DNA from: Isoetes taiwanensis
Lineage: Eukaryota; Streptophyta; Lycopodiopsida; Isoetales; Isoetaceae
Assembly: GCA_021234155.1 (NCBI GenBank)
Contig: JAJEKV010000050.1
Span: 2,055,842 to 2,119,841, forward strand
Reading direction: 5' to 3'
Length of the DNA: 64,000 nt
Every line of letters begins with the position of its first letter. Position 1 is the first letter of the stretch. The position numbers and the translations under genes are program-made. Positions 11,607-20,815 of the stretch are shown here, piece after piece. The notes under the pieces are model-generated. The model worked only from the letters and a program-made list of their open reading frames with translations. It was not told the DNA's origin and did not search any database.

Positions 11607-11619
11607 CTATATAAGACGA
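11607..11619 (+). promoter_or_regulatory. TATA box of the divergent mini-gene, copy B
   Basis: The string ctatataagacga is identical to that of copy A. It lies about 63 bases before the ATG at 11671, giving a predicted leader of about 30 bases. A reversed CCAAT motif (attgg, 11573-11577) lies some 35 bases further upstream. Confidence 0.6.
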
Positions 11620-11670
11620 GCAGTGGTCTAAGCTGAGACACCGGTTTGCAGCGATGGAGTGGAGAGTACA

Positions 11671-11892
11671 ATGCCGCGGAACTGCCAAGAGTGGGTAACT
11701 TGTAAGATGAACGCCATCGACCTCTGGAAATGCCGCAATCGCGGCATCCCGATGGATGGCTGGTGTGGCGGGATGGCTGAGCATCCCGATCCTTTAACTA
11801 ATCCCATGGAGGTGGTGCTGCATCTGCACTGGGATCCTGAGCAGTGCCTCTACCATATGCTCCGTATAACCTCTGCTCCAAACCTGGAGTAG
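11671..11892 (+). CDS. Divergent 73-residue mini-gene inside the retroelement
   Basis: The intact plus-strand ORF starts MPRNCQEW and ends SAPNLE. I chose the ATG at 11671 because it is the one conserved in copy A (8064); an in-frame GTG at 11659 is not. The protein is small and rich in Trp, Cys, Met and His, with no known domain or signal peptide. The gene faces away from the extra ORF (ATG at 11105, minus) and towards integrase (end at 12000). The roughly 500 bases between the two divergent genes could act as a bidirectional promoter. AATATAATATAA (11981-11992) downstream, also in copy A, may serve polyadenylation. The function is unknown. It is antisense to the element's genome. Confidence 0.55.
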   Translation: MPRNCQEWVTCKMNAIDLWKCRNRGIPMDGWCGGMAEHPDPLTNPMEVVLHLHWDPEQCLYHMLRITSAPNLE

Positions 11893-11999
11893 GGGTACTT
11901 TTAACTTAGGATTTTGTAAATAGGGCTCAGCCCATAGCGGATGTATATGGGCAATGCCCACCTTTTGTTTTTCGCCACTAATATAATATAAATATGCTG

Positions 12000-13601
12000 C
12001 TAGTCACTATCTTCTGAGTCAGAATTTTGTTGTTGATCATGTGTATGAACTTTGGTATCGTCTGTATGAAATTGTTTTAGGCGAAAACCATTAACCAGTG
12101 TAGGTGATGGAGTGCCATCTAACTCTGCCAGTTTGAAAACACTGGGTTGCACCACTTGAAGAATTTGATACGGTCCCAACCACCGAAACTTTAATTTGCC
12201 CGGAAAATTTTTGTAACGAGAGTCATAGAGCAGAACCAAATCACCTTCTTGAAATGTTTTGGCTTTAAGATGTTTGTCATGCAACGATTTTTGCAACTGT
12301 TGTCCATGAACAAAATGAATATAAGCGTCTCTCCTAAGTTCATCCAACTGTTCAAGTTGATAAACCCGTTCTTTAAGAGCTGCAGGTGGATTATTTGCTG
12401 TAGCAAGCTGGAAACGAAGAGTCGGAAGGATATATTCAAAGGGCATAAGAGCTTCTTGACCATAAACCAACTTGAAAGGAGTGTGGCCAGTAGCAATTTT
12501 GAAACTAGTGTTGTAAGCCCAAAGAACTGTAGGCAACTTTTCTTGCCAATCCGTGCGAGAGGCATCACAGATTTTCTTGAGAATAGTGATGAGAGTTTTG
12601 TTGGTGCTTTCGGCCAAACCATTCCCTTGAGGATAGTAAGGTGTACTTTTTCTGTGATGGATATACAGATAGTCCGTCAGCGCCTTGATGGTATGATTGA
12701 CGAAGTGCACTCCACGATCACAAACAAATTCCGTGGGGCAACCAAAACGCGTGATGATGTGCGTGTAGAGAACCTTGGTCGTGCTGGCTGCAGTGTTGTC
12801 CGGAAGTGCACAGGCCTCCACCCATTTTGTAGCATAATCAATGATGACCAGAATGTAGCGGGCACAGGTGTGCCGCGCAGGAGGATCCATGGGTCCCACA
12901 AAGTCCATTCCCCATTTGGCGAAGGGAAGTGGCGTGGCAACCGGCGTCAATGGTAGAGCGTCACGGGCCGTGGGCCGACCCACACGCTGACAGACGTCAC
13001 ACGTGCGAGCGTGAGCGTGGGCATCCTTGAAGAGCGTGGGCCAGAAGTATCCTGCCAGAAGAATTTTGCATGCCATGGTGTCACCACTGAAATGACCACC
13101 ACCAAGCCCTTCATGGGCTTGTCGAACGATATCGGGCACCTCATGAGGGAGGACACAACGACGGAGGACACAACGACGGAGGACCATGTCTTTGCCGCAT
13201 TTGTACAGATGGCCCGCAACCATGGTGTAGTCACGGACTTCACGGAGAAACTGACGGCGGCGTGAGCGAAGCTTTTCTGGGGAGAGCGTGGGATCGTCTG
13301 ACGGAAGAGCACCAGTGAGGAGATACTGCTGAAAGTTGTGGAACCAATGGGGCGTGGCTGTGACTAAGAATAGTTGAGCGTCGGGAAAGGCATCAGAAAC
13401 AGCTGTGGAGGGATCATCAGTGCGAATGCGTGAGAGATAATCGGGCACCACATGAGATTTGCCTGCCTTATGAACGATTTCGAAGGGAGCGAATTCTTGT
13501 AAAAGGAGGACCCAACGAGCAATCCAGCCCGTGGGCGTGGCCTTGTTGATCAAATAAAGAAGAGCCTGATGATCAACAAAGAACTTGATCTTGCTTCCCA
13601 A
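12000..13601 (-). CDS. End of RNase H plus integrase, copy B
   Basis: The 533 residues begin in RNase H (FFVDHQALLYL and VVPDYLSR carry two of the acidic residues) and continue into integrase. The zinc-binding HHCC part is HEGLGGGHFSGD...CDVCQ. The catalytic triad is visible: D in WGMDFVGPM, D in VCDRGVHFVN, E in PQGNGLAES. The GPY/F module is FRWLGPYQI near the C-terminus, followed by an acidic Ser/Asp tail and no chromodomain. A 15-bp tandem duplication (13151-13180) repeats LRRCV. The ORF is open throughout. It joins the upstream frame only if one T is restored in a T run near 13600. Product: the enzyme that inserts element cDNA into chromosomes. Confidence 0.9.
   Translation of the reverse strand: MGSKIKFFVDHQALLYLINKATPTGWIARWVLLLQEFAPFEIVHKAGKSHVVPDYLSRIRTDDPSTAVSDAFPDAQLFLVTATPHWFHNFQQYLLTGALPSDDPTLSPEKLRSRRRQFLREVRDYTMVAGHLYKCGKDMVLRRCVLRRCVLPHEVPDIVRQAHEGLGGGHFSGDTMACKILLAGYFWPTLFKDAHAHARTCDVCQRVGRPTARDALPLTPVATPLPFAKWGMDFVGPMDPPARHTCARYILVIIDYATKWVEACALPDNTAASTTKVLYTHIITRFGCPTEFVCDRGVHFVNHTIKALTDYLYIHHRKSTPYYPQGNGLAESTNKTLITILKKICDASRTDWQEKLPTVLWAYNTSFKIATGHTPFKLVYGQEALMPFEYILPTLRFQLATANNPPAALKERVYQLEQLDELRRDAYIHFVHGQQLQKSLHDKHLKAKTFQEGDLVLLYDSRYKNFPGKLKFRWLGPYQILQVVQPSVFKLAELDGTPSPTLVNGFRLKQFHTDDTKVHTHDQQQNSDSEDSD
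13151..13180 (-). repeat. 15-bp tandem duplication inside integrase
   Basis: ggacacaacgacgga occurs twice in a row and adds five residues (LRRCV) just before the HHCC domain without breaking the frame. Confidence 0.9.
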
Positions 13602-13846
13602 AAATAATGATGGAAGCGTTGGACACAGAAAACTAAGCCCAAGGCTTCCCGTTCCGTGGCAGAGTAGTTGCTCTCAGTAGGATTGAGTTTTCTGCTGGCG
13701 TAGCGGATAGGTTTATCTGTGTGCTCATCATATGCCTGAGAGAGAACAGCACCAATGGCAAAAGCAGAGACATCTACATGAACGTGAAAAGGCTTGTCCC
13801 ATTGAGGAGGAAGAAGGACTGGGGCCTGAGTAAGCAACAACTTCAA
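13550..13846 (-). pseudogene. RNase H N-terminal part, copy B
   Basis: It carries FHVHVDVSAFAIGAVL (first catalytic Asp) and SATEREALGLVF (catalytic Glu) of Ty3/gypsy RNase H, which degrades the RNA strand of the RNA-DNA hybrid. It is in frame with RT across an amber codon at 13868-13870. It passes out of frame into the 12000-13601 ORF at a run of five T, where six would restore the frame. Confidence 0.85.
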
Positions 13847-13867
13847 TTTCTGGAAAGCAGCTTCTGC

Positions 13868-14599
13868 CTAGGGATTCCAAGCCCAAGTGGATTCATCACC
13901 CGTGAGTTTATGAATGGGATCAGCAATGGCCGCAAGTCCCGGAATGAAGGTGGAGTAGTAGTTGATCTTACCCAGGAAGGAACGTGTCTCCTTAATATTT
14001 GATGGTGCGTGAGCCTTCAACACACAACTGATTTTAGCAGGATCCGTGGTGATCCCTTCTTTACTAACCATATGACCCAGAAGAACACCTGAGGTGACGC
14101 AAAAGGTGCATTTCTCAGGATTGAGGCTGATGCCAGATTCATCACATTTTTGAAAGACCAGCTCTAACTTCTCCAGGTGATCATCCATGGAGCTGTAGGC
14201 CGAAAAGTCATCTTGAAAAATCTGAAGAAAGGGTTTTTCCTTCATATAGTCATGGAAAACGGAGAGCATGATCCGCTGGAACGTGGACGGAGAGTTTGAT
14301 AAACCAAAAGGGACCACCTTGTAGGCAAAAGTGCCCCACGGGGTGGTGAAGGTAGTTTTGAGTTGATCTTCCTGCTTGATAGAGATTTGATTGTACCCTG
14401 AAAAGCCATCCATGAAAGAGTACATCTCATGACCAGCAATCTCTTCTAGAACCTGGTCAATGAAGGGAAGCGGGAAGTGATCACGCTCCGTGGCCTGATT
14501 GAGTTTGCAATAGTCCACACAAACGCAGATCTTACCATTGTGCTTGAGAGCAATGACGACGGGGCTCATCCATTCGGAGTGTTTGACCTCATAAATCAA
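13868..14599 (-). CDS. Reverse transcriptase, copy B
   Basis: Ty3/gypsy RT motifs are in order: SEWMSPVV, CVDYCKLNQAT, FMDGFSGYNQI (motif A, catalytic Asp), TFAYKVVPFGLSNSPSTFQ (motif B), IFQDDFSAY (motif C), LGHMVSKEGI and SFLGKINYYSTFIPG. The active-site box is FQDD in place of the usual Y-x-DD; the related copy C also has FQDD (about 18661). The reading frame continues upstream in phase to the protease across two TAG codons (14675-14677, 14666-14668) and downstream to RNase H across one more (13868-13870). It makes the cDNA of the element. Confidence 0.9.
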   Translation of the reverse strand: MIYEVKHSEWMSPVVIALKHNGKICVCVDYCKLNQATERDHFPLPFIDQVLEEIAGHEMYSFMDGFSGYNQISIKQEDQLKTTFTTPWGTFAYKVVPFGLSNSPSTFQRIMLSVFHDYMKEKPFLQIFQDDFSAYSSMDDHLEKLELVFQKCDESGISLNPEKCTFCVTSGVLLGHMVSKEGITTDPAKISCVLKAHAPSNIKETRSFLGKINYYSTFIPGLAAIADPIHKLTGDESTWAWNP

Positions 14600-14674
14600 G
14601 CCAGCAGCTAAAAGTTTGTCAATTTCGATCTTGACACGGTCACGATAATTTGGGTTGAGCCTGTACTATCGTTG

Positions 14675-15880
14675 CTAGATTGGGTGTGCGTCAGGTTTGG
14701 TAGGAATGGTGAGTTCCCCCAATTTCTTTTTGATACCTCGAAGGTCTTTGTAGCTCCATGTGAAAATATGTTTGAATTTTTTGAACAGTATCACATCGCG
14801 TGCTTTATAGGTCGGTGGAAGATTGGCAGCTAGGCGGACTGGTTGATTGTTACCAATGTCCACAATTTCCACCTCTGGAGTTTGAATATGTGGAACCACC
14901 TCCGTGTCCTGAACGTGATGAGCAGGAGGTTGAAGCATGACGGGAGGAGCAGCATTTTGAGTGGTGAAGAAAAGGGGCTGCTGAGTGTCATCAAGCAATG
15001 GTTCCTTCATGACGACATGAACATCTACTGTCGCAGGAGGAAGTTCCGTGTCCAAAAAATGGTCAAGACGTTGAATTCGATTGCAAGGAGCCAGGTAAGG
15101 GTCCAGGAGAGCGGCCACAGCCTGGTCCTGATCAAGAGTCATCTCTCCCCAAGGATCAGCGTACTCAGGGTAGGATGAGAGAGGCAGACTCGCTGGTGGA
15201 GCCTGAACATTATAGATATTTTGTGCTTCTTCAGAATCAGTGTCAAAGATGGATGGTTCAGCATTTTCAACAGAGATTAACTTGCCAGTTTCTAAATCCA
15301 TTGTAGCATTGAAATGACCATCAGTGATGACAAATTGGTCCGTGGCCCAGTAATGAATACTTTTAGCCTGGCGGAGAAAAGGTCGTCCTACCAGCATTTC
15401 ATAGTCACCCGGATCTTCTCCAGCTTTCCAAACCCCAAATTCCAAGGGGAATTTGAGATCACCAATGCTAATGTGAAGGAGAGGAGTGACGCTTTGAGGT
15501 CGTGTGATATGGCCATTGGCCAACTTGATGTCATAAGAGGCACGATATAGTTGTTTGATTCCCAATTGCTTCCTGAGCTTATCAGTAATGAGATTGACAG
15601 CACTGCCTCCATCAATCTGAACGTGATTGATGTTCTGATTGCCCACCGTGGCATGCACCGTGGGTGTTGATGTCGCGACGGCTCCAACCAGAACAGTGGG
15701 AAGAGGCAACTGATCTTTGAGAGCCGGACAGAGTTTCAAAATGGTGGCCAGGCTCAAAGGAATCTTGATCTTGGCAAGTTCTTCTTGAAGTTCCAAAGGA
15801 ACGTGAGAAAATGGATCAGTCGGATCCAAAGGAGCAGGAGTCTGTGGTAAAGAAGCTGAAACCTCTTTGAGAAGCTCCAC
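14675..15880 (-). CDS. Retropepsin-like aspartic protease region, copy B
   Basis: The 401-residue ORF has VQIDGGSAVNLIT at about residues 88-100, a retropepsin active site in the DGG form instead of DSG or DTG, followed by DYEMLVGRPFL, the partner motif near the flap end of such proteases. The C-terminal part (KKLGELTIPTKPDAHPI) is the linker normally fused to RT. The ORF ends at a TAG that sits in phase with RT. It processes the Gag-Pol polyprotein. Fragments of the same region occur in copy C (20640-20815, 23476-24400). Confidence 0.8.
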   Translation of the reverse strand: MELLKEVSASLPQTPAPLDPTDPFSHVPLELQEELAKIKIPLSLATILKLCPALKDQLPLPTVLVGAVATSTPTVHATVGNQNINHVQIDGGSAVNLITDKLRKQLGIKQLYRASYDIKLANGHITRPQSVTPLLHISIGDLKFPLEFGVWKAGEDPGDYEMLVGRPFLRQAKSIHYWATDQFVITDGHFNATMDLETGKLISVENAEPSIFDTDSEEAQNIYNVQAPPASLPLSSYPEYADPWGEMTLDQDQAVAALLDPYLAPCNRIQRLDHFLDTELPPATVDVHVVMKEPLLDDTQQPLFFTTQNAAPPVMLQPPAHHVQDTEVVPHIQTPEVEIVDIGNNQPVRLAANLPPTYKARDVILFKKFKHIFTWSYKDLRGIKKKLGELTIPTKPDAHPI

Positions 15881-15904
15881 CTCTGCAGCAATATTAGGAT
15901 ACGG

Positions 15905-17989
15905 CTAAGAACGTGTGCTTGTAGATGATGATGGTGCCTCGGCCGATTCTTGAAGCTCGTTGTGGCATGAACATTTGCCGCGTCGCGACGCCGGCGACTG
16001 GATAAGTTTGTGAATACTCTGTCTCATCTTGGGCATGACGTGAGGCATGAGTTTATTCAAGTCAGGCGCAAAGTGGACCTTTTTGTCATCTTCATGAGGA
16101 ATCGTGTCGACAGCAAAAGCTGGTTGCGTATCGTGAGGGATGATGGTCAAAGGGCGTGAAGCCCTGGTCTGGCGTAAAACCAGACCAACCCAATTTGACG
16201 GCTGGACCGGAGGATTGAAGGCCTGGTATATTTCTTCTTGAGCTTGTTGATCTATAGGATTGGAGGTAGATGCGGTTTCTGAGGAGGTCTCGGTGTTGAG
16301 GTGTCCGTGGTGGCTTTCTCAAAAGCGGGGGGACGCTGGCCTTGTTTACCATTGGCAACCCACAGCTGATAAGCCGTGAGGCGTACAGAAGCAGGTTGAT
16401 TTGTGCCAGGAAGTTGTACTTGAACTTGGGGAAGTTGAGGGCACGCCGTGGTGGTATGACCCCATTCGTGACAATGATAGCACTGAGCTTTGGAAGGATC
16501 AAATGGTGGGCCGGAGCCTTGTCCCCAGCCGCTTGAGGTTGTTGAGTTTGCCGATCTTGTGGAGCTTGATATTGCTGAGGCTGATATGTTTGGTGTTGCG
16601 GAGGCGTGGTCTGTACTTGACAAACCATTTTCTGCCTGAAGGGTGTAGGATGAGAACGAGTGCATTCCTCCGTGGCATGATTGCACATATTGTATCTTTT
16701 GCAATGAGGAGGTCCATTTGAGGAGTTGCATTCATTGGCCAGATGTCCTTGATATTTATAGATATGGCACCGAATCTGTGGCGTTGTGGATTGGTTTGTT
16801 GAGGCTGAACGCATTCGAGGAACCATGGACGGGGGTATGAAGGGAGTTACAGAAGAGCAACACCTCGAGAGGAGACGTTGACCGAGTGGTTGACCAACTC
16901 TATCGCCTGCTCCAAAGTTTTTGGGCGCAGGTACTCTGTCATGAGACGAATAGCAGGAGGTAGGCCATGCAGAAACCAGACAAGAATCTGACTCTGTGTG
17001 GGGCACTCCTGGAGTTTACTGATGAGGATGTGAAGACGGTCTGTGAAATCACGCGCAGACTCCGTGGGTTGCTGCTGAAGATCATTGAGTTGCTTGAGCA
17101 GGAGTTGATCATCATCCATGGTGCCATAATGAGAAAGGAATGTTGTTTTCATTTCGTGCCAACTTTATTTCCAGTGGCTTTTGTTGGCCATGAACCATTG
17201 ATGAGGGGCGCCGCGGAGCGTGGTAGAGAAGATGTGAAACTTGAGTTGAGGTTGGGCATGACCATTGAGAATGGCCAAGGCCTCAAATTCCTCCATGTGA
17301 GCTTGAGCGCTTTGATCCAGAGGTTTGCATTTAGTGTTGCCAAAATTAGGATAAGTCAGCTTCAAATTGTGAGTAGGAGATGAAGGCGGAACTGACGCAT
17401 AAACAGGTGGAGCATAGGCAGAAATATAGTTGGGCGGAACAGCCATGGGCTGAGACCCAGGTGGTATTGGAACAGAAAAACCGGGAGGGCCAGAGAAGGG
17501 AACGTCCTGTGGTGAAGGACCATGTGAGCCCTTTTCATTAGGCTTGAGATCAGTGAGTTGGTAGACAGGAAGAGCATTCTGAAAAGATGGGGAAGCCTGA
17601 AATTCATGAACATGGGGAGGGCCAAAGGAAACTTGAGGGTAGCCCATCCCGGCAGGAGGAGAAGAAGGTTGTGAAGGCAGAGGGGTGTGGCCTGAAGGGA
17701 TGGTAATGTAGGTGCTTTTGGGAGTCTGGAAATAATGAGGCGTGGGCTGAACAGGTGTATGATGTGGTGACGGAGGTTGAGAACAATGCCGACATACAGG
17801 GGGAGACCCTGGTCGAGAATGAAGTCGAGGAGTAGGTGGTGCCGACTGAGCTCTTGAGCGGACACGACCACCCTCAATGTCATAAGCATTGTCATACATA
17901 TCCCGAACAGCCTCGCGACGTTGATGGCGCTCCAATCGAGCTGCCGTTTGGCAAAGAAGTTCTTCAGGAGAAAAACCACGGGCAGACAT
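15905..17989 (-). pseudogene. gag region, copy B
   Basis: The N-terminal 274 residues (17989-17165; start MSARGFSPEE) are Pro/Ser-rich, then enter a Gag capsid-like domain. One in-frame TAA (17165-17167) separates this from 17152-16847, which has MKTTFLSHYG and QQPTESARDF, typical of retrotrans_gag (PF03732). Frameshifts follow. Zinc knuckles come next: two with the second Cys replaced by Tyr (CHIYKYQGHLANEC, CKRYNMCNHATEEC), and one perfect CX2CX4HX4C (CYHCHEWGHTTTAC). The last frame (16150-15905) leads to the protease. Gag would form the particle and bind the RNA; this copy cannot make it intact. The gag start lies 28 bases from the PBS. Confidence 0.8.
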
Positions 17990-18016
17990 AGTGGAAAGAA
18001 GGAAAAAGGAAAGATC

Positions 18017-18035
18017 ATCCCCGGCAACGGCGCCA
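18017..18035 (-). other. Primer-binding site for tRNA-Asp
   Basis: The plus strand reads atccccggcaacggcgcca, identical to the 3' end of plant tRNA-Asp(GTC) with its CCA. It is one base from the LTR edge at 18037. It primes minus-strand cDNA synthesis. Confidence 0.9.
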
Positions 18036-18036
18036 G

Positions 18037-18579
18037 TGTTTGGGGTCTGGGTTCGAGAACTCCTGCAAGACAGCCCTCTGTGAGGACCCTTGGATCAAAT
18101 AGGAGAATCCGGGAGCTGTGTCACGCGGGATTTGCAAAAGAACAAGGAAAGAGAAAATAAAAGACAACTGAAACACAGGTGTGTGAAGAAAACTTCTTGA
18201 TATCAATGAGAATACATGAGCTCTCGCAACTGAGAGAGAAAATGATGGAGACAAGAACCAAAACTCATCTAACCCTCGAATGCTAGCTCTACTCATATAT
18301 ATAGTACAATGGCCTCTGGCCCAATATAGATACTCTGTCAGATCTCGGTGCCGACTCCTGGAAAGAGGCCTGATTTGTGGGAATGCTGGCGGTGCCTCTT
18401 GAAATGCACGGAATCACGCCGCGGCCCGGGCCCGTCACATGTACGTTCTCTGCCTCTTCTTGGGCGTGGTCTTCTATTTGGGCTTTTGATGGTGACCTTG
18501 ACTGGCTTTGGCGCCTTGTCCTTGACTGGTCAGGGTGTGCATGAATAGTCATGTACCGGGACGTCATCTGGGACTAACA
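18037..18579 (-). repeat. 5' LTR of copy B
   Basis: The 543-bp LTR runs from tgtttggggtc next to the PBS to ggactaaca at 18579. Its outer end matches the surviving 3' LTR (9086-9180), and most of its length matches the LTR of copy A (537-1113). Copy C RT sequence begins at the next base. Confidence 0.88.
18294..18304 (-). promoter_or_regulatory. TATA box of the LTR promoter
   Basis: The minus strand reads ctatatatatgag, conserved in the copy A LTR (790-800). It should drive the genomic RNA of the element, with a start roughly 25-30 bases downstream on the minus strand. Confidence 0.6.
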
Positions 18580-19145
18580 AAACTCATGCCCGATTCATCA
18601 CATTTTTGAAAAACAAGCTCAAGTTTGGTGAGATAATCGTCCATTGAGCTATAGGCAGAAAAGTCATCTTGAAAAACTTGCAGAAAAGCATTTTCTTTCA
18701 TGTAATCCTGAAAAACAGAAAGCATAATGCATTGGAAAGTAGATGGTGAGTTAGACAACCCAAAGGGGACCACTTTGTAGGCAAAAGTGCCCCACGACAT
18801 GGTGAATGTTGTTTTCAATTGATCTTCAGCTCAAATGGATATTTGACCATCCATGAAGGAGTACATCTCATGGCTGTTTACTTTTTCTAGAACTTGATCC
18901 GTGAAGGGTAGCGGGAAATGATCTCGTTCCGTGGCTATTTTGGATTTTTTGTATTCCAGCAAACGCGTATTTTTCCATTATGCTTAAGGGCAATAACAAT
19001 AGGGCTCACCCACTCAGAATGTTTGACCTCATAAATAAGTCCAATAGCCAAGAGTTTATCAATTTCGGCTTTAACACGGTTACGATAGTTGAGCTTGAGC
19101 TTGTACTATCGTTGCTAGATGGGGCATGCATCAAGTTTGGTAGGA
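18580..19145 (-). pseudogene. RT fragment of Ty3/gypsy copy C, cut by copy B
   Basis: It matches 14129-14702 of copy B (TFAYKVVPFGLSNSPSTF, VFQDDFSAYSS). It carries decay in the upstream part, but the double TAG at the protease-RT junction (19115-19117 and 19106-19108) is shared with copy B. It begins exactly at the copy B LTR edge and ends where a chromovirus fragment intervenes. Confidence 0.85.
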
Positions 19146-19163
19146 AGGAAGGAAGGAAGGAAG
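19142..19163. repeat. (GGAA)n microsatellite
   Basis: Five copies of ggaa lie at the junction between copy C and the chromovirus fragment. Confidence 0.85.
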
Positions 19164-20520
19164 AAACTTTAACGCCCACGAGCCCAATCGGGCTATGGGA
19201 CCACAAGACGTCGAGAAAGGTGCTCGAGAAGTTAAGAAGGCATCAATTGTATGCCAAGTTTGGCCGAAGTGTCGCCGCAACAGAAAAGGTGGAATACCTC
19301 GGTCCACGTGATCTCGCCAGAAGGAATCTCGGCGGACCCTTAAAGATTGAAGCGGTAATCCAATGGCCAGCACCAAAGAACGCCCCGCAGGTCGGCTTCC
19401 CTTGGCCTAGCGGTATATTACTGAGGAAGTTCGTGAAGAACCGCGAAAGATAGCAGCTCCGGCGGACGACAAAAGACGGAGAAAGTCAAAAATTGGGCGA
19501 CCATTGGCTCAAGAAAGCCCGCTGTGATTTGAGTTGTTGAAGGAAGCTTTGACAACCGGCCCGCCTTGACCCCCGCCAGACGGGAGAGAAGGATAAGTTA
19601 GTGGCAACGGATGCAAGCAAGATAGCCACAGTGGGCGCGGTTGATGCAAGAAGAGAGGGTAATAGCGCATTTGACTCAAGGAAAATGAACGACGCCAAAC
19701 GCTAAGCAATTCAGGACGATGATCAAGAGCTGCTAGCAGTTGTCAGGGCATTGAGAATTTGGAGGCATTACCTCTTAGGGAGGAAATTCCAGTTGGACAC
19801 TGATCCCCAGAGCCTCCAATACGTATTCACGCAACCACATCTCAATCTGAGGCAGAGAAGGTGGATGGAATTTCTTGAGGAGTACGACTTTGAGATAGTC
19901 TACAAACCCGGAAGTTTAGTGGTAGCAGATGCTTTCAAGGCATCCACTGACAACCAGAGTGCACTGCAATGCAATCTCGACACTCTTCAGCGATTTCGGA
20001 GAAAAGATAGAAGAAACCTTGCCAACGGATGAGGATTTCAAAGAAGTATGGGCAAGCTTATCCAAAGAAGCGAGAACGGACAAGGAGAGAGAAACCTTCA
20101 AAAATTTTAAAAAGGAAGGTAACCTCCTATACCATAAGAACAAGCCAGCGTGCGGAATCATCCGGAGTAAGAAAGTTGATCCTCCACGACACCCACAACA
20201 GCCCAATAGCTGGCCACGCAGGATTCATGAAGACATATTTCAAAGTGCGTGAAGCTACTATTGGCCAGGAATGAAGAAACGTATAGCTTCGCCACATCAA
20301 GGAGTGTCAGCCTATGCCAGCAAACCAAGGCAGAACAACTTCGGATTCGGGTGCTTTGGAACCATTAGCGGTACCAAACGCTAAGTGGGAGGTCGTCAGT
20401 ATGGATTTTATAACAGGATTGCCAACGGGACCGAAGTCCCTTACCAGAACATGGGCCGAAGCCCTTACAAACACAATAAAACATAATCACCCCGGCCCAG
20501 ATTAAAAACCACCTGGGAAA
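19164..20520 (+). pseudogene. Decayed chromovirus-type Ty3/gypsy pol fragment
   Basis: On the plus strand are pieces of RT end (KFGRSVAATEKVEYLG and VIQWPAPKN, 19250-19400), RNase H (WRHYLLGRKFQLDTD, RQRRWMEFLEEYDFEIVYKPG, 19757-19915), the integrase zinc-binding region (IAGHAGFMKTYFKV, about 20205-20250) and the start of the integrase core (PNAKWEVVSMDFITGLPT, 20375-20430). Frames change several times. These strings differ from the copy B family and resemble chromoviruses. No LTRs were found, so it is a truncated insertion between two parts of copy C (which resumes at about 20640). Confidence 0.8.
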
Positions 20521-20639
20521 AAACTGTTGCCAGGATGACTACATATCCAAAAATCCATGCTGTTGCCAAAAAGCAACAAGCATACCTCCAACAAACAAAA
20601 CTTCACCAAACGCCTCTCGCAAGTTCTTCCAACACTTTT

Positions 20640-20815
20640 ATGATACCTCTTAAATCTTTATAACTCCACGCGAAAATGTGTTTGAATTTTTTGAAGAGAC
20701 TGAGGGTGCGACCTGATTGATTGGTTGTCTCTTAAGTCAATGATTCCAACTTCCGAAGTCTGAATATGCGAAATGACATCAGGTGTCTGTGGATGAGCCT
20801 CGAAGTTGACCCTCC
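20640..20815 (-). pseudogene. Protease-linker fragment of copy C
   Basis: It matches 14735-14910 of copy B (tgatacctc-aaa-tctttataactcca, gtttgaattttttgaa). It continues the copy C series after the chromovirus piece. Confidence 0.75.

Larger units (their letters stand above)
9086..18579 (-). mobile_element. Ty3/gypsy retrotransposon copy B, nearly complete (Athila/Tat-like)
   Basis: On the minus strand the order is 5' LTR (18037-18579), PBS for tRNA-Asp (18017-18035), gag, protease, RT, RNase H, integrase with GPY/F module and no chromodomain, an extra sense ORF, a polypurine tract (9181-9195) and a truncated 3' LTR (9086-9180). The tRNA-Asp primer and the large ORF after integrase are features known from Athila/Calypso-type elements. 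It inserted into the RT of another copy of the same family (18580 onward). Only about 95 bases of the 3' LTR survive, so LTR dating is limited to that stretch. Confidence 0.88.
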
